A stretch of 64,000 nt of DNA from an uncultured Paenibacillus sp. (GTDB lineage: Bacteria; Bacillota; Bacilli; Paenibacillales; Paenibacillaceae), in NCBI GenBank assembly GCA_937895345.1, contig CALAWP010000086.1, positions 1 to 64,000 on the forward strand, read 5' to 3'. Position 1 is the stretch's first letter; the number at the start of each line of letters is the position of its first letter. Positions 25,268 through 33,293 of this stretch are shown in pieces. Under the pieces are notes generated by a model. The model had not been told where the DNA came from. It worked only from the letters and a program-made list of their open reading frames with translations, and did no database searches. The position numbers were made by a program, and so were the translations under genes.

Positions 25268-26236
25268 ATGAACCTATGGTTTCTGGGAACGGGGGCCGGC
25301 AGGCCCAACAAGCACCGCAACGTTACCTCGGTCGCTCTGCAGCTGCCTTCGGACGCGGGCTGGTGGCTGTTCGACGCCGGAGAAGCGACACAGCACCAAT
25401 TGATGAAAATTCCGCAATTGAAGCTGAACCGGTTGTCGGCCGTATTTATTACCCATTTGCACGGCGATCATTTGTACGGCTTGCCCGGCTTGCTGAGCAG
25501 CCGCTCCTTCGACGGCGGCATTACGCCATTGAAGCTGATCGGCCCGGCCGGCATTCGGACCTATATCGAAACCGTCTTCGGCTTGACGGGAACGTCGCTC
25601 GATTACGAGCTTGCGATCGAGGAATTGAGCGGCCTTCCGGCCGAGGTGCATGTCGACGGGCCGCTGTCCGTCGAAGCGGGCATGCTGGAGCACCGGATTC
25701 CGTGTTACGGATACCGCGTGTCGGAGCGCGACGCTCCGGGACCGTTGCTGGCGGACAAGCTGCCGGCGCTGGGCTTGAAGGCCGGCCCCTCCTACGGCTT
25801 GTTAAAGCAAGGGTGCCCGGTCGAAACGGAGGACGGGACCGTTATTCGGCCTGAAGACGTGACTGACGGCGTGTACAAGGGAAGAATCGTGACGATTCTT
25901 GGAGATACGAGCCCTTGCCGCGAAGCGGTGCGGCTGGCCAAGGACGCCGATGTGCTCGTTCACGAGGCGACATTCGCCGCAGGCCTGGAAGATAAGGCGC
26001 ACGAGTTCGGGCACAGCACGACCGTCGAAGCGGCCCGGGCCGCGGCGGACGCCGGAGCGCGCCGGCTCGTCATGACGCATTTCAGCGGGCGGTACGATAA
26101 CGAGGCGCTGCTTCGGCTCGAAGCAGAGGCCCGTACGGTCTTCGCCGCTGCGACGGCCGCGGCGGACTTGCTCCGGATCGATATCGAACGCAAGCATATC
26201 CCCGCCGCAGCCGGGACGATCGGCGAGGATCGCTGA
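25268..26236 (+). CDS. rnz: Ribonuclease Z
   Basis: Metallo-beta-lactamase-fold endonuclease that trims the 3' ends of tRNA precursors. THLHGDHLYGL (HxHxDH, about residue 63), GDTSPC, HEATF and MTHFSGRYD supply the zinc ligands. ATG at 25268 is chosen: AGGTGA is five bases upstream and the start MNLWFLGTGAGRPNKHRNVT aligns with known RNase Z proteins; an upstream GTG at 25259 overlaps the RBS. Normal length (322 residues). Confidence 0.95.
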   Translation: MNLWFLGTGAGRPNKHRNVTSVALQLPSDAGWWLFDAGEATQHQLMKIPQLKLNRLSAVFITHLHGDHLYGLPGLLSSRSFDGGITPLKLIGPAGIRTYIETVFGLTGTSLDYELAIEELSGLPAEVHVDGPLSVEAGMLEHRIPCYGYRVSERDAPGPLLADKLPALGLKAGPSYGLLKQGCPVETEDGTVIRPEDVTDGVYKGRIVTILGDTSPCREAVRLAKDADVLVHEATFAAGLEDKAHEFGHSTTVEAARAAADAGARRLVMTHFSGRYDNEALLRLEAEARTVFAAATAAADLLRIDIERKHIPAAAGTIGEDR

Positions 26237-26244
26237 TCCGGGCA

Positions 26245-26273
26245 TTGCGGGGCGAACGTATATTCTGTACAAT
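26245..26273 (+). promoter_or_regulatory. Putative mrfA promoter, with imperfect LexA-like site
   Basis: TTGCGG (26245-26250), 17 bases, TACAAT (26268-26273). The spacer contains CGAACGTATATTCT (26253-26266): perfect CGAAC half, degenerate second half (ATTCT for GTTCG). LexA binding here is doubtful. Confidence 0.45.
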
Positions 26274-26349
26274 AATAACCGACATCAATAACGATAGAAG
26301 TGAAGCGGTGCGCATACATACGCGCCGCATGGGCACGGAGGAGAGCGGC

Positions 26350-28635
26350 ATGAACCGATGGACCGGGAGAGCGGAAAATTTGCAGGAGTGGCTGGAGGAA
26401 TTGAAGGCCAACGACGAAATCATGAGCAACGTCACGCATTGGCGGACGATTCCTCCGCGCGGGGCGAGAACCGCCCCGCTGCCGGACGGGCTGCATCCCG
26501 GCTTGCGCGAGGCGCTTCGCGCAAGAGGGATCGGGGAGTTGTACGTCCACCAGGCGGAAGCTTTCGAGGCGGTCCGCCGGGGCGAGCATGTCGTTGCCGT
26601 TACGCCGACGGCGTCCGGCAAGACGTTATGCTACAATTTGCCCGTCGTGCAGAGCCTGCTGGAAAACGGAGAGGGCCGGGCGCTTTACATGTTTCCGACC
26701 AAGGCGCTCGCGCAGGATCAAGTGGCGGAGCTGCAAGCGTTGGCCGACGCCATGGGGGCTGATCTCAAGACGCATACGTACGACGGCGATACGCCTCCGG
26801 CGGTCCGAACGGCCATCCGCAATGCGGGACATATCGTGGTGACGAATCCGGACATGCTGCATTCCGCCATCCTTCCTCATCATACGAAGTGGGTCAAGCT
26901 GTTTGAGAACATCAAATATATCGTCATCGACGAAGTGCACGCATACCGGGGGGTCTTCGGCAGCCACGTGGCCAACGTCATCCGCCGGCTGAAGCGGATT
27001 TGCCGGTTTTACGGCTCCGATCCCCGGTTTATTTGCGCTTCCGCCACGATCGACAATCCGCGCGAGCATGCCGAACGTCTGATCGGGGAGCGGGCGACGC
27101 TGATCGACAACAACGGCGCGCCGATGGGCGAGAAGCATTTTATCTTTTATAATCCGCCCGTCGTCAACCGTCAGCTCGGCATACGGAGGAGCAGCGTTCT
27201 GGAGACGCGCAAGCTGGCGGGGATGCTGCTGAAGCAAGGGGTGCAGACGATCGTCTTCGCCAGAAGCCGCGTTCGGGTGGAGCTGCTGCTCACTTATTTG
27301 CAGGAACTGGTCCGGGACAAAGTAGGCGACAAGTCCATCCGGGGATATCGCGGCGGTTATTTGCCCAAGCTGAGGCGCGAAATCGAGAAAGGGCTGCGCA
27401 CCGGTGAAATTCGCGGCGTCGTCAGCACGAACGCTTTGGAGCTCGGGATCGATATCGGCCAGCTGCAGGCATGCGTGCTGAACGGCTATCCCGGCACGAT
27501 CGCCAGCACCTGGCAGCAGTCCGGCCGCGCGGGCCGGAGACAGGAAAGCTCCGTCACGTTTATGGTGGCCAGCAGCAATCCGCTGGACCAATATATGGTC
27601 AACAATCCGGATTTCTTTTTTGACCGTCCGCCGGAAAGGGCTCTTATTCAACCCGACAATTTGCTCATTCTGATCGATCATGTCAAGTGCGCCGCCTATG
27701 AGCTGCCGTTCCGGGAAGGCGAAACGTTCGGCTCGGAGCCGCTGGAGGACATGATGGAATTTTTGACGGAGGAGAAAGTGCTGCACAAGGCCGGCGGGCG
27801 CTGGTTCTGGATGGAGCAGTCGTTCCCGGCGCACGGCATATCGCTGCGCACGGCCGCTCAGGAGAACTTCATTATAATCGATATGACGAACGGCCACCGA
27901 GTGCTTGGCGAGGTCGACCGGTTCAGCGCGCCGACGCTTATTCACGAAGAAGCGATCTATATTCACGAAGGCGTGCAGTATCAGGTGGAAAAGCTGGACT
28001 ATTCCGAGAAAAAAGCGTATGTGCGGGAGGTCGACGTCGATTATTATACGGACGCCAACATGGCTGTGGAGCTGAAGGTGCTTCATGTGGACAAGGAAAT
28101 CCAATCGGGCGAGCTGCTCCGTCAATACGGCGAAGTTACCGTCAACGCCAAAGCGACCATTTTCAAAAAAATAAAACTTCGCACTCACGAAAATATCGGC
28201 TCGGGGCCGATCCATCTGCCGGAGGAAGAACTCCATACAAGCGCCTATTGGTTTTCGTTCAGCGAGGAAGCGGCCGCCCGCAAAAGCAAAAACGAGATGC
28301 AGTTTGCGCTTCTCGGCATTGCGAACGTGCTCGTTCATATCGCCCCCTTGTACCTGATGTGCGACCCGTTCGACATCCGCGTCGTCCCGCAGGTCAAGGC
28401 GGTGCATACGATGAGGCCGACCATTTACTTTTACGACCGGTATCCGGGCGGCATCGGCTTGAGCGAAAAACTGTACTACGTGCACGATGAGCTGATGGAA
28501 AGGGCCCGGAGCCTGATCCGGTCGTGCACCTGTCTGAGCGGCTGTCCCGCCTGCGTCGGGCCGATCGAAGAGGTCGGATTGCTGGGCAAGGAGATGGCGC
28601 TCGAGCTTCTGAAAGACGCGGAGGTTATGCGATGA
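26350..28635 (+). CDS. mrfA: DEAD/DEAH helicase MrfA (YprA), mitomycin repair factor
   Basis: Superfamily 2 helicase of the MrfA family, which with MrfB removes mitomycin C adducts independently of UvrABC in B. subtilis. Motifs: TPTASGKTLCYN (Walker A), VIDEVHAYRGVFGSH (DEVH), SATIDNP, GRAGRRQESS. The C-terminal DUF1998-type domain has four cysteines in CTCLSGCPACVGP. ATG at 26350 follows GGAGGAG by six bases; upstream in-frame ATGs (26245, 26329) lie in promoter or leader. 761 residues. mrfB overlaps by four bases. Confidence 0.92.
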   Translation: MNRWTGRAENLQEWLEELKANDEIMSNVTHWRTIPPRGARTAPLPDGLHPGLREALRARGIGELYVHQAEAFEAVRRGEHVVAVTPTASGKTLCYNLPVVQSLLENGEGRALYMFPTKALAQDQVAELQALADAMGADLKTHTYDGDTPPAVRTAIRNAGHIVVTNPDMLHSAILPHHTKWVKLFENIKYIVIDEVHAYRGVFGSHVANVIRRLKRICRFYGSDPRFICASATIDNPREHAERLIGERATLIDNNGAPMGEKHFIFYNPPVVNRQLGIRRSSVLETRKLAGMLLKQGVQTIVFARSRVRVELLLTYLQELVRDKVGDKSIRGYRGGYLPKLRREIEKGLRTGEIRGVVSTNALELGIDIGQLQACVLNGYPGTIASTWQQSGRAGRRQESSVTFMVASSNPLDQYMVNNPDFFFDRPPERALIQPDNLLILIDHVKCAAYELPFREGETFGSEPLEDMMEFLTEEKVLHKAGGRWFWMEQSFPAHGISLRTAAQENFIIIDMTNGHRVLGEVDRFSAPTLIHEEAIYIHEGVQYQVEKLDYSEKKAYVREVDVDYYTDANMAVELKVLHVDKEIQSGELLRQYGEVTVNAKATIFKKIKLRTHENIGSGPIHLPEEELHTSAYWFSFSEEAAARKSKNEMQFALLGIANVLVHIAPLYLMCDPFDIRVVPQVKAVHTMRPTIYFYDRYPGGIGLSEKLYYVHDELMERARSLIRSCTCLSGCPACVGPIEEVGLLGKEMALELLKDAEVMR

Positions 28636-29936
28636 GCGGACTAAGGGAACGGATGAACCGGCTGCGCGGAACGACCTCGGAGGAGGCGGCGGATGCCGGC
28701 GCAGGAGCGGCCGGACGTACGCCTAATTCGGGGGAGCGGGAAGAAGCGGAGGAGAGCGGAGAACGGCTTCATCCCGCATGGGCGGCGTTTGGCGTGAAAG
28801 CGATGCATACGCCGCACGGCGATTTTTTGCTGCGCAAGGATATTTACCGCATCGATTACCGTCACGGCACTCATGCGCTCGGGGAGCTGCATGCCGCCGC
28901 TGCCGGGCTGGGAGGCTTTTATCCGAACCTTCCGCAGCCAAGGGCGGAGGACATCTTGTTTCTCGACCTGGAAACGACCGGACTGGGAGTCGGGGCGGGC
29001 AATGTGCCGTTTATGACCGGCATCGCATATTTATCGGAGGACGGCTTCGTCGTGGAGCAGGCGCTGATCCGCCATCCCGGCGAAGAATACGCGATGCTGC
29101 GCTATTTGACGGAAAAGGCAAGCCGCTTCGCTTATTTGGCTACGTACAACGGGAAAACGTTCGATTGGCCTTTGATGCAGAACAGAATCATTATGAACGG
29201 CATTCAAAGGCAGAGCCTGTCGTTTTTGCATCTGGATTTTTTGCATCCGTCCCGTTCGATCTGGAGGAATACGCTTGCGTCCTGCAAGCTGAGCCATATC
29301 GAGGAGGAACGGCTTGGCATCGAGCGCGGCGAAGACGTACCGGGTTCGCTCGCCCCTCAGCTATACTTCCAATATTTGGCGGACGGCGATCCCGCTCCGC
29401 TGGAAGGCGTCTTTCGTCATAACGCTTCCGATTTGCTGTCGCTCGCCTGTCTGGCGATACGATTCGGGCGCCTGCTGTCTGGCGATCTGTTCGAAAGGCT
29501 GCCTTGGCCGGAGGAGGCGGAAGAACTGATTCGAACCGGCTTGTGGCTGGAGCGGATGGGCAGACATTCGCTTGCCGATGAGCTGCAGCGCAGAGGAGCC
29601 GAAGCCCGCAGCCCTGCCTTGTCCGCGCTTCTGCTGCTGGCCGAACGGGATAAGAAGGCTGGAAATTGGGAGCGCGCTGTGTTATTGTGGCAGAAAGCGG
29701 CGTTTTCGGCCCATTCGGCTTACGACCGCGCCGTCGTCGAAGCTTGTACGGAGCTTGCGATGTATTACGAGCATAAGAGCAAGCGGTACGGAGAGGCGCT
29801 TCGGTATGCGGGGCTAGCCTTGGAAATGGCCGAAGCACGCATGCTGCCGGTGCGCGGCGACGCCAAGCGAAGGGCGGAGCTGGAAGGCATTCGCAAACGG
29901 ATCGACCGGCTGAAACGTAAGCTGAAGCATGCATAA
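28632..29936 (+). CDS. mrfB: DEDDh exonuclease MrfB (YprB), mitomycin repair
   Basis: A 434-residue RNase H-like exonuclease. DLETTGLG (Exo I, D and E), TYNGKTFDWP (Exo II) and HNASDLLSLACL (Exo III, H and D) give the DEDDh residues. The C-terminal half is helical and TPR-like (RRGAEARSPALSALLLLAERD onwards). In B. subtilis MrfB works with the helicase MrfA in repairing mitomycin damage. ATG overlaps the mrfA stop (ATGA). The disordered N-terminus (Gly/Ala/Glu-rich, residues 13-45) is longer than in B. subtilis. Confidence 0.9.
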   Translation: MSGLRERMNRLRGTTSEEAADAGAGAAGRTPNSGEREEAEESGERLHPAWAAFGVKAMHTPHGDFLLRKDIYRIDYRHGTHALGELHAAAAGLGGFYPNLPQPRAEDILFLDLETTGLGVGAGNVPFMTGIAYLSEDGFVVEQALIRHPGEEYAMLRYLTEKASRFAYLATYNGKTFDWPLMQNRIIMNGIQRQSLSFLHLDFLHPSRSIWRNTLASCKLSHIEEERLGIERGEDVPGSLAPQLYFQYLADGDPAPLEGVFRHNASDLLSLACLAIRFGRLLSGDLFERLPWPEEAEELIRTGLWLERMGRHSLADELQRRGAEARSPALSALLLLAERDKKAGNWERAVLLWQKAAFSAHSAYDRAVVEACTELAMYYEHKSKRYGEALRYAGLALEMAEARMLPVRGDAKRRAELEGIRKRIDRLKRKLKHA

Positions 29937-29960
29937 AACAACGGGAAACCGAGGGAAATC

Positions 29961-30779
29961 ATGAGCATAGACGCCATATCCGCTATGAGCGGTTTTTTGA
30001 TCGATTTGGACGGCACTTTGTATCACGGGGATCGCCGCATCGAAGGAGCCGATCGGCTGATCCGGTATTTGCAAGCGGAACAAATTCCGTATTTGTTCGT
30101 AACCAATAATTCGTCGGCCGCGCCGGAGACGGTCGCCCAAAGGCTGACGGACATGGGCATTCCGGCATCGCCAAGCGACGTCTGCACGTCCGCCCAAGCG
30201 GCGGCCCGTTATGTCGCGGAACGGCATCCGCAGGCTTCCGTATATGCGGTAGGAGAAGCGGGGCTTAAGCAGGCGCTGGAGGAGGAAGGACTTGCCTTGA
30301 CGGATTCGCGGCCCGATTTCGTCGTTCAGGGGATCGACCGGAACGTCCGTTACGACGATTTGGCGAAAGCGGTCCGCTATATCCGGGATGGGGCGGCCTA
30401 CGTACTGACCAATCCGGATTTGCTTCTGCCTTCCTCGGACGGCCTTATTCCCGGCGCAGGTTCGATCGGCGCGATGATCAAGGCCGCAAGCGGAACGGAA
30501 CCCGTCTTGATCGGCAAGCCATCCGCCATTCTAATGAACGAGGCGCTGCGCCGGCTCGGCCGGCAGGCGGAGCATACGTGGGTCGTCGGGGACAATATGG
30601 CGACGGACATCGCCGCGGGACGCGCGGCCGGCTGCGGCACGCTGCTCGTATTGACCGGGCTGACGACGGCGGACAATCTGGAGCATTACGCGGAGCAGGC
30701 CGGCTGCCGTCCGGACTTGATTTGCGGCGATTTGGACGAATTGATCGAAGTCATTGGCAAGCATCGGCAAGCGATCTAA
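29961..30779 (+). CDS. HAD-IIA family phosphatase (NagD/YutF-like)
   Basis: A 272-residue HAD hydrolase with the class IIA cap. IDLDGTLYHGD (motif I), VTNNSSAAPETV (motif II), IGKPS (motif III) and VVGDNMATDIAAGRAAG (motif IV) match the TIGR01457-type subfamily that includes YutF and relates to NagD and AraL. It dephosphorylates small metabolites; the true substrate is unknown. Starts 24 bases after mrfB. Confidence 0.87.
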   Translation: MSIDAISAMSGFLIDLDGTLYHGDRRIEGADRLIRYLQAEQIPYLFVTNNSSAAPETVAQRLTDMGIPASPSDVCTSAQAAARYVAERHPQASVYAVGEAGLKQALEEEGLALTDSRPDFVVQGIDRNVRYDDLAKAVRYIRDGAAYVLTNPDLLLPSSDGLIPGAGSIGAMIKAASGTEPVLIGKPSAILMNEALRRLGRQAEHTWVVGDNMATDIAAGRAAGCGTLLVLTGLTTADNLEHYAEQAGCRPDLICGDLDELIEVIGKHRQAI

Positions 30780-30892
30780 AGCGGCTGGAACGAGAGAATC
30801 GTTCGAATCAAGCGTCACGGGGAAATTGAACTGGAATATGAACGAATGAGGTTATAAATTGCAGCAGCGACACAGGGAGGATTCGAACATCG

Positions 30893-31708
30893 ATGCAGGA
30901 ATTGCCGGAGCTGGAAATCTATCGGGCGTTGCTCGCGGAACGATTTGCGGGAGCCCGGATTACGGCGGTCAGAACCGCCCGCGCCCGCACAACGGAACAA
31001 GAGGGGGCCGAGCAGGCGGAAGCGGCTGTCGGCGCATCCGTATGGTACGTCGAGCGCCGCGACGCGTATTTGATATTTCATCTGGACAACGGAAAGCGGC
31101 TGATGCTGGAAGTTGCCCCTAAATCCTATCTGTACTGCGGAACGGCGGAAGAGAAGCCGATCGCCCTGGCAACCGCAGCGATCCATTTCGGAGAACGCAT
31201 GCTGGGACTGCATGGTTTCACCCCGGATCGAATCCGGGTGCGGACGGTTAAGGAAGTGGAAGCGCAGCTGAAGACGAGCGGCATCGATCCGTTGGACAAA
31301 CGGTTTACGCTAAGCCGGTTCAAGGAGCTGTTCGCCAAGAGAAGAATCGCGCTCAAAACCGCATTAACCGACCGGGCAAGTCTGGCGGGAATCGGCAGCG
31401 TCTATTCGGATGAAATCGCCTTTGCCGCCGGACTGCTGCCGGGCGCCAAGATTGCGGGTCTTTCACCGGAGGCTTGGGAGCGGCTCTATCAAGCGATCGG
31501 AACCGTATTGAAGGAAGCGATTTCGCATGGAGGCATCGGGGACCGGCCGTTGTTTGCCGGCGATGCTTTGACCGGCGGTTATGCGGACCGGTTGCAGGTG
31601 TACGACCGCGAGAACGAACAGTGCGAGCGGTGCGGCGGCATGGTGGAGAAGCTGACCGTGTCGGGCCGCAAAGCTTTCGCATGCCGCGGCTGTCAAAGCG
31701 AAGGCTGA
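30893..31708 (+). CDS. Fpg/Nei-fold DNA glycosylase homologue lacking the catalytic proline
   Basis: A 271-residue member of the Fpg/Nei family. The C-terminal zinc finger is intact (CERC, 16 residues, CRGC, with VSGRKAFACRGCQ), and LAGIGSVYSDEI matches the helix-two-turn-helix region, with Ser where Asn is usual. The N-terminus reads MQELPELE instead of MPELPE: the codon after ATG is CAG, so the proline whose amine is the nucleophile is missing while Glu3 is kept. Normal base excision and AP-lyase chemistry should be lost; DNA binding may persist. GGAGG lies 12 bases upstream. A single-base error cannot turn CCG into CAG, so a sequencing error is less likely. Confidence 0.85.
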   Translation: MQELPELEIYRALLAERFAGARITAVRTARARTTEQEGAEQAEAAVGASVWYVERRDAYLIFHLDNGKRLMLEVAPKSYLYCGTAEEKPIALATAAIHFGERMLGLHGFTPDRIRVRTVKEVEAQLKTSGIDPLDKRFTLSRFKELFAKRRIALKTALTDRASLAGIGSVYSDEIAFAAGLLPGAKIAGLSPEAWERLYQAIGTVLKEAISHGGIGDRPLFAGDALTGGYADRLQVYDRENEQCERCGGMVEKLTVSGRKAFACRGCQSEG

Positions 31709-31746
31709 ACGAAATGACCGGCCCGAATACGAGGAGGGAACGCCGC

Positions 31747-32094
31747 ATGATTCACGTTTATTTGGACGATTACCGGAAGCCGCCCAAAGGCTTCGTCCTG
31801 GCCGCCAGCGCCATGGAATGCAAAGCGTTGATCGATGCCGAACCGATCGACATCTTGTCGCTGGATTTCGACCTGGGCTGGGGCCAGCCGACCGGCTACG
31901 AAGTGACCCGCCATCTGGTGGAATGCGGCAAATACCCCCGCCAAATTTATTTGCATACGTCCAGTATCTCGGGCCGGAACCAAATGTACCATTTGCTGGC
32001 GGCGCACATCCCGGACGGCGTCGGGCTTCACGCCGGTCCGCTTCCCCAGCGGCTGCTCGACGAGATAGCCGCCGCCGAAGCGGACCGGAAATAA
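31747..32094 (+). CDS. Cyclic-phosphate processing receiver (cREC) domain protein
   Basis: A 115-residue receiver-like protein. MIHVYLDDYRKPPKGFVLA, DILSLDFDLGWGQPTGYEV and YLHTSSISGRNQMYHLL match the small cREC family, predicted from comparative genomics to act on cyclic phosphates rather than as a phospho-receiver. The experimental role is unknown. ATG at 31747 is chosen for its GAGGAGGG RBS; longer in-frame starts lie inside the preceding gene. Confidence 0.75.
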   Translation: MIHVYLDDYRKPPKGFVLAASAMECKALIDAEPIDILSLDFDLGWGQPTGYEVTRHLVECGKYPRQIYLHTSSISGRNQMYHLLAAHIPDGVGLHAGPLPQRLLDEIAAAEADRK

Positions 32095-32133
32095 CGGTAA
32101 TCCCGAATCAGAAACAGAAAGAGGAGCAGACAA

Positions 32134-33156
32134 TTGAGTTTATGGATCGGTACCGCTAACGCGGGCTTTGCGCCCTATGCAATGGAAGAGCTGCGCAGAA
32201 CCATTGCGGGAGTCTCCTTTTCCCCGTTGGCTCCGGGCGAAGTGTTTTTGATGGATTGTCCTCTTGGGAAGGAAGAGACGCTTGCGGCCGTCAAGCTTGG
32301 CGAGCCCGTTTTTTTGCGGCACATTCAGCCGGCGGACCGAACGATCTCCATTAACGGCAATGCCGACGATTTGGACCAGCTGGCGGAAATGATCCGTCAT
32401 GCAAGGCTGGCGTTCAAAGGAAATCGGACGGCCGTTCATGTGCGCAGAAGCCCGGGCTCGCCGTTTCATTATTCGGCATCGGATACGAAGGCGCTGCTCG
32501 ACGCCGTGCTCGAAGAGATCGAAGCGGAGCCGGCCGTGCAGCGCCCGGATCTAATTGTGGCCATTTATGCTGATGCCGCGACGATTTATGCGGGTTTCGG
32601 GACGCCGGAAGATATGCTGTCGGATTGGCCCGGCGGAGCGATCCGGTTTCAGCGCGAAGAAGGCCAAATTTCCCGGGCTAAGTTCAAGCTGCTGGAGGCG
32701 GAGCAGGCTTTCGGCTTGCAGTATGCCGATTACCGGAAGGCGCTGGACATCGGAGCCGCTCCCGGCGGCTGGAGCTCGCTGCTGCTGGAGAGGGGTCTTC
32801 AGGTTACGGCGATCGACCCCGCCGAGATGCACCCGTCTCTGGCCGGTCATCCCCGTTTGACCCACTTGAAGCAAAATGCTTCCGACGTCAAGCTGGAGCG
32901 CGGCGCTTACGATCTTCTTGTATGCGATATGAGCTGGAGTCCGATGCTGATGGCGCGGCTCGTGCTCGATGTGCGCCAAGCGCTCGCGCCGCAGGCGACC
33001 GCCGTCGTCACCGTCAAACTGATGCATCGCAAGCCTTTGCAAACGATCCGGGAGGTTAAGGAACGGCTGGAAACCGGGTTTGAAGTGATGAAGGCGAAAC
33101 AGCTGTTCCATAACCGCGAGGAAATTACGTTATGGCTGCAAAATCGGTTGTTTTGA
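32134..33156 (+). CDS. RlmM/FtsJ-like RNA 2'-O-methyltransferase
   Basis: A 340-residue protein. The C-terminal RrmJ-type methyltransferase shows KALDIGAAPGGWSSLLLERG (SAM site), CDMSWSP, TVKLMHRKP and EEITLWLQ; together with SRAKFKLLE these supply a K-D-K-E catalytic tetrad. The N-terminal part (residues 1-170) is THUMP-like. This layout is that of RlmM, which methylates a cytidine ribose of 23S rRNA in E. coli. Target in this host is inferred. Starts at TTG with GAGGAG upstream. Confidence 0.78.
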   Translation: MSLWIGTANAGFAPYAMEELRRTIAGVSFSPLAPGEVFLMDCPLGKEETLAAVKLGEPVFLRHIQPADRTISINGNADDLDQLAEMIRHARLAFKGNRTAVHVRRSPGSPFHYSASDTKALLDAVLEEIEAEPAVQRPDLIVAIYADAATIYAGFGTPEDMLSDWPGGAIRFQREEGQISRAKFKLLEAEQAFGLQYADYRKALDIGAAPGGWSSLLLERGLQVTAIDPAEMHPSLAGHPRLTHLKQNASDVKLERGAYDLLVCDMSWSPMLMARLVLDVRQALAPQATAVVTVKLMHRKPLQTIREVKERLETGFEVMKAKQLFHNREEITLWLQNRLF

Positions 33157-33172
33157 CCGCCTCGTCATGAGG

Positions 33173-33201
33173 TTGTGCGTATCCTTGTCGTGTGGTACGA
33201 T
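33173..33201 (+). promoter_or_regulatory. Possible promoter upstream of the kinase gene
   Basis: TTGTGC (33173-33178), 17 bases, TACGAT (33196-33201) with TG upstream (TGGTACGAT). It lies before the hairpin at 33230-33280, so that hairpin would be in the leader. Confidence 0.4.
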
Positions 33202-33229
33202 AAGGTCAAATGAATAACGGCCAAGGGAA

Positions 33230-33280
33230 AGCATCCCGGCAGATCTTCCGAAGCGGAAGGTTCTGTCGGCATGCTTTTTT
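33230..33280 (+). terminator. Terminator-like hairpin before the kinase gene
   Basis: A long imperfect stem (AGCAT...ATGCT at the base; ATCTTCCG/CGGAAGGT near the loop) ends in six T (33275-33280). It may end the methyltransferase transcript or act as attenuator for the kinase. Confidence 0.6.
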
Positions 33281-33293
33281 GCTTTAGAAAGGA

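Noticed and set aside
26626..28485. 619-residue minus-strand frame opposite mrfA
   Set aside because: Antisense shadow without domain signal.
30788..30804. LexA box before the Fpg homologue
   Set aside because: GAAC and GTTC are present but the spacing is nine bases, so the dimer would not fit.
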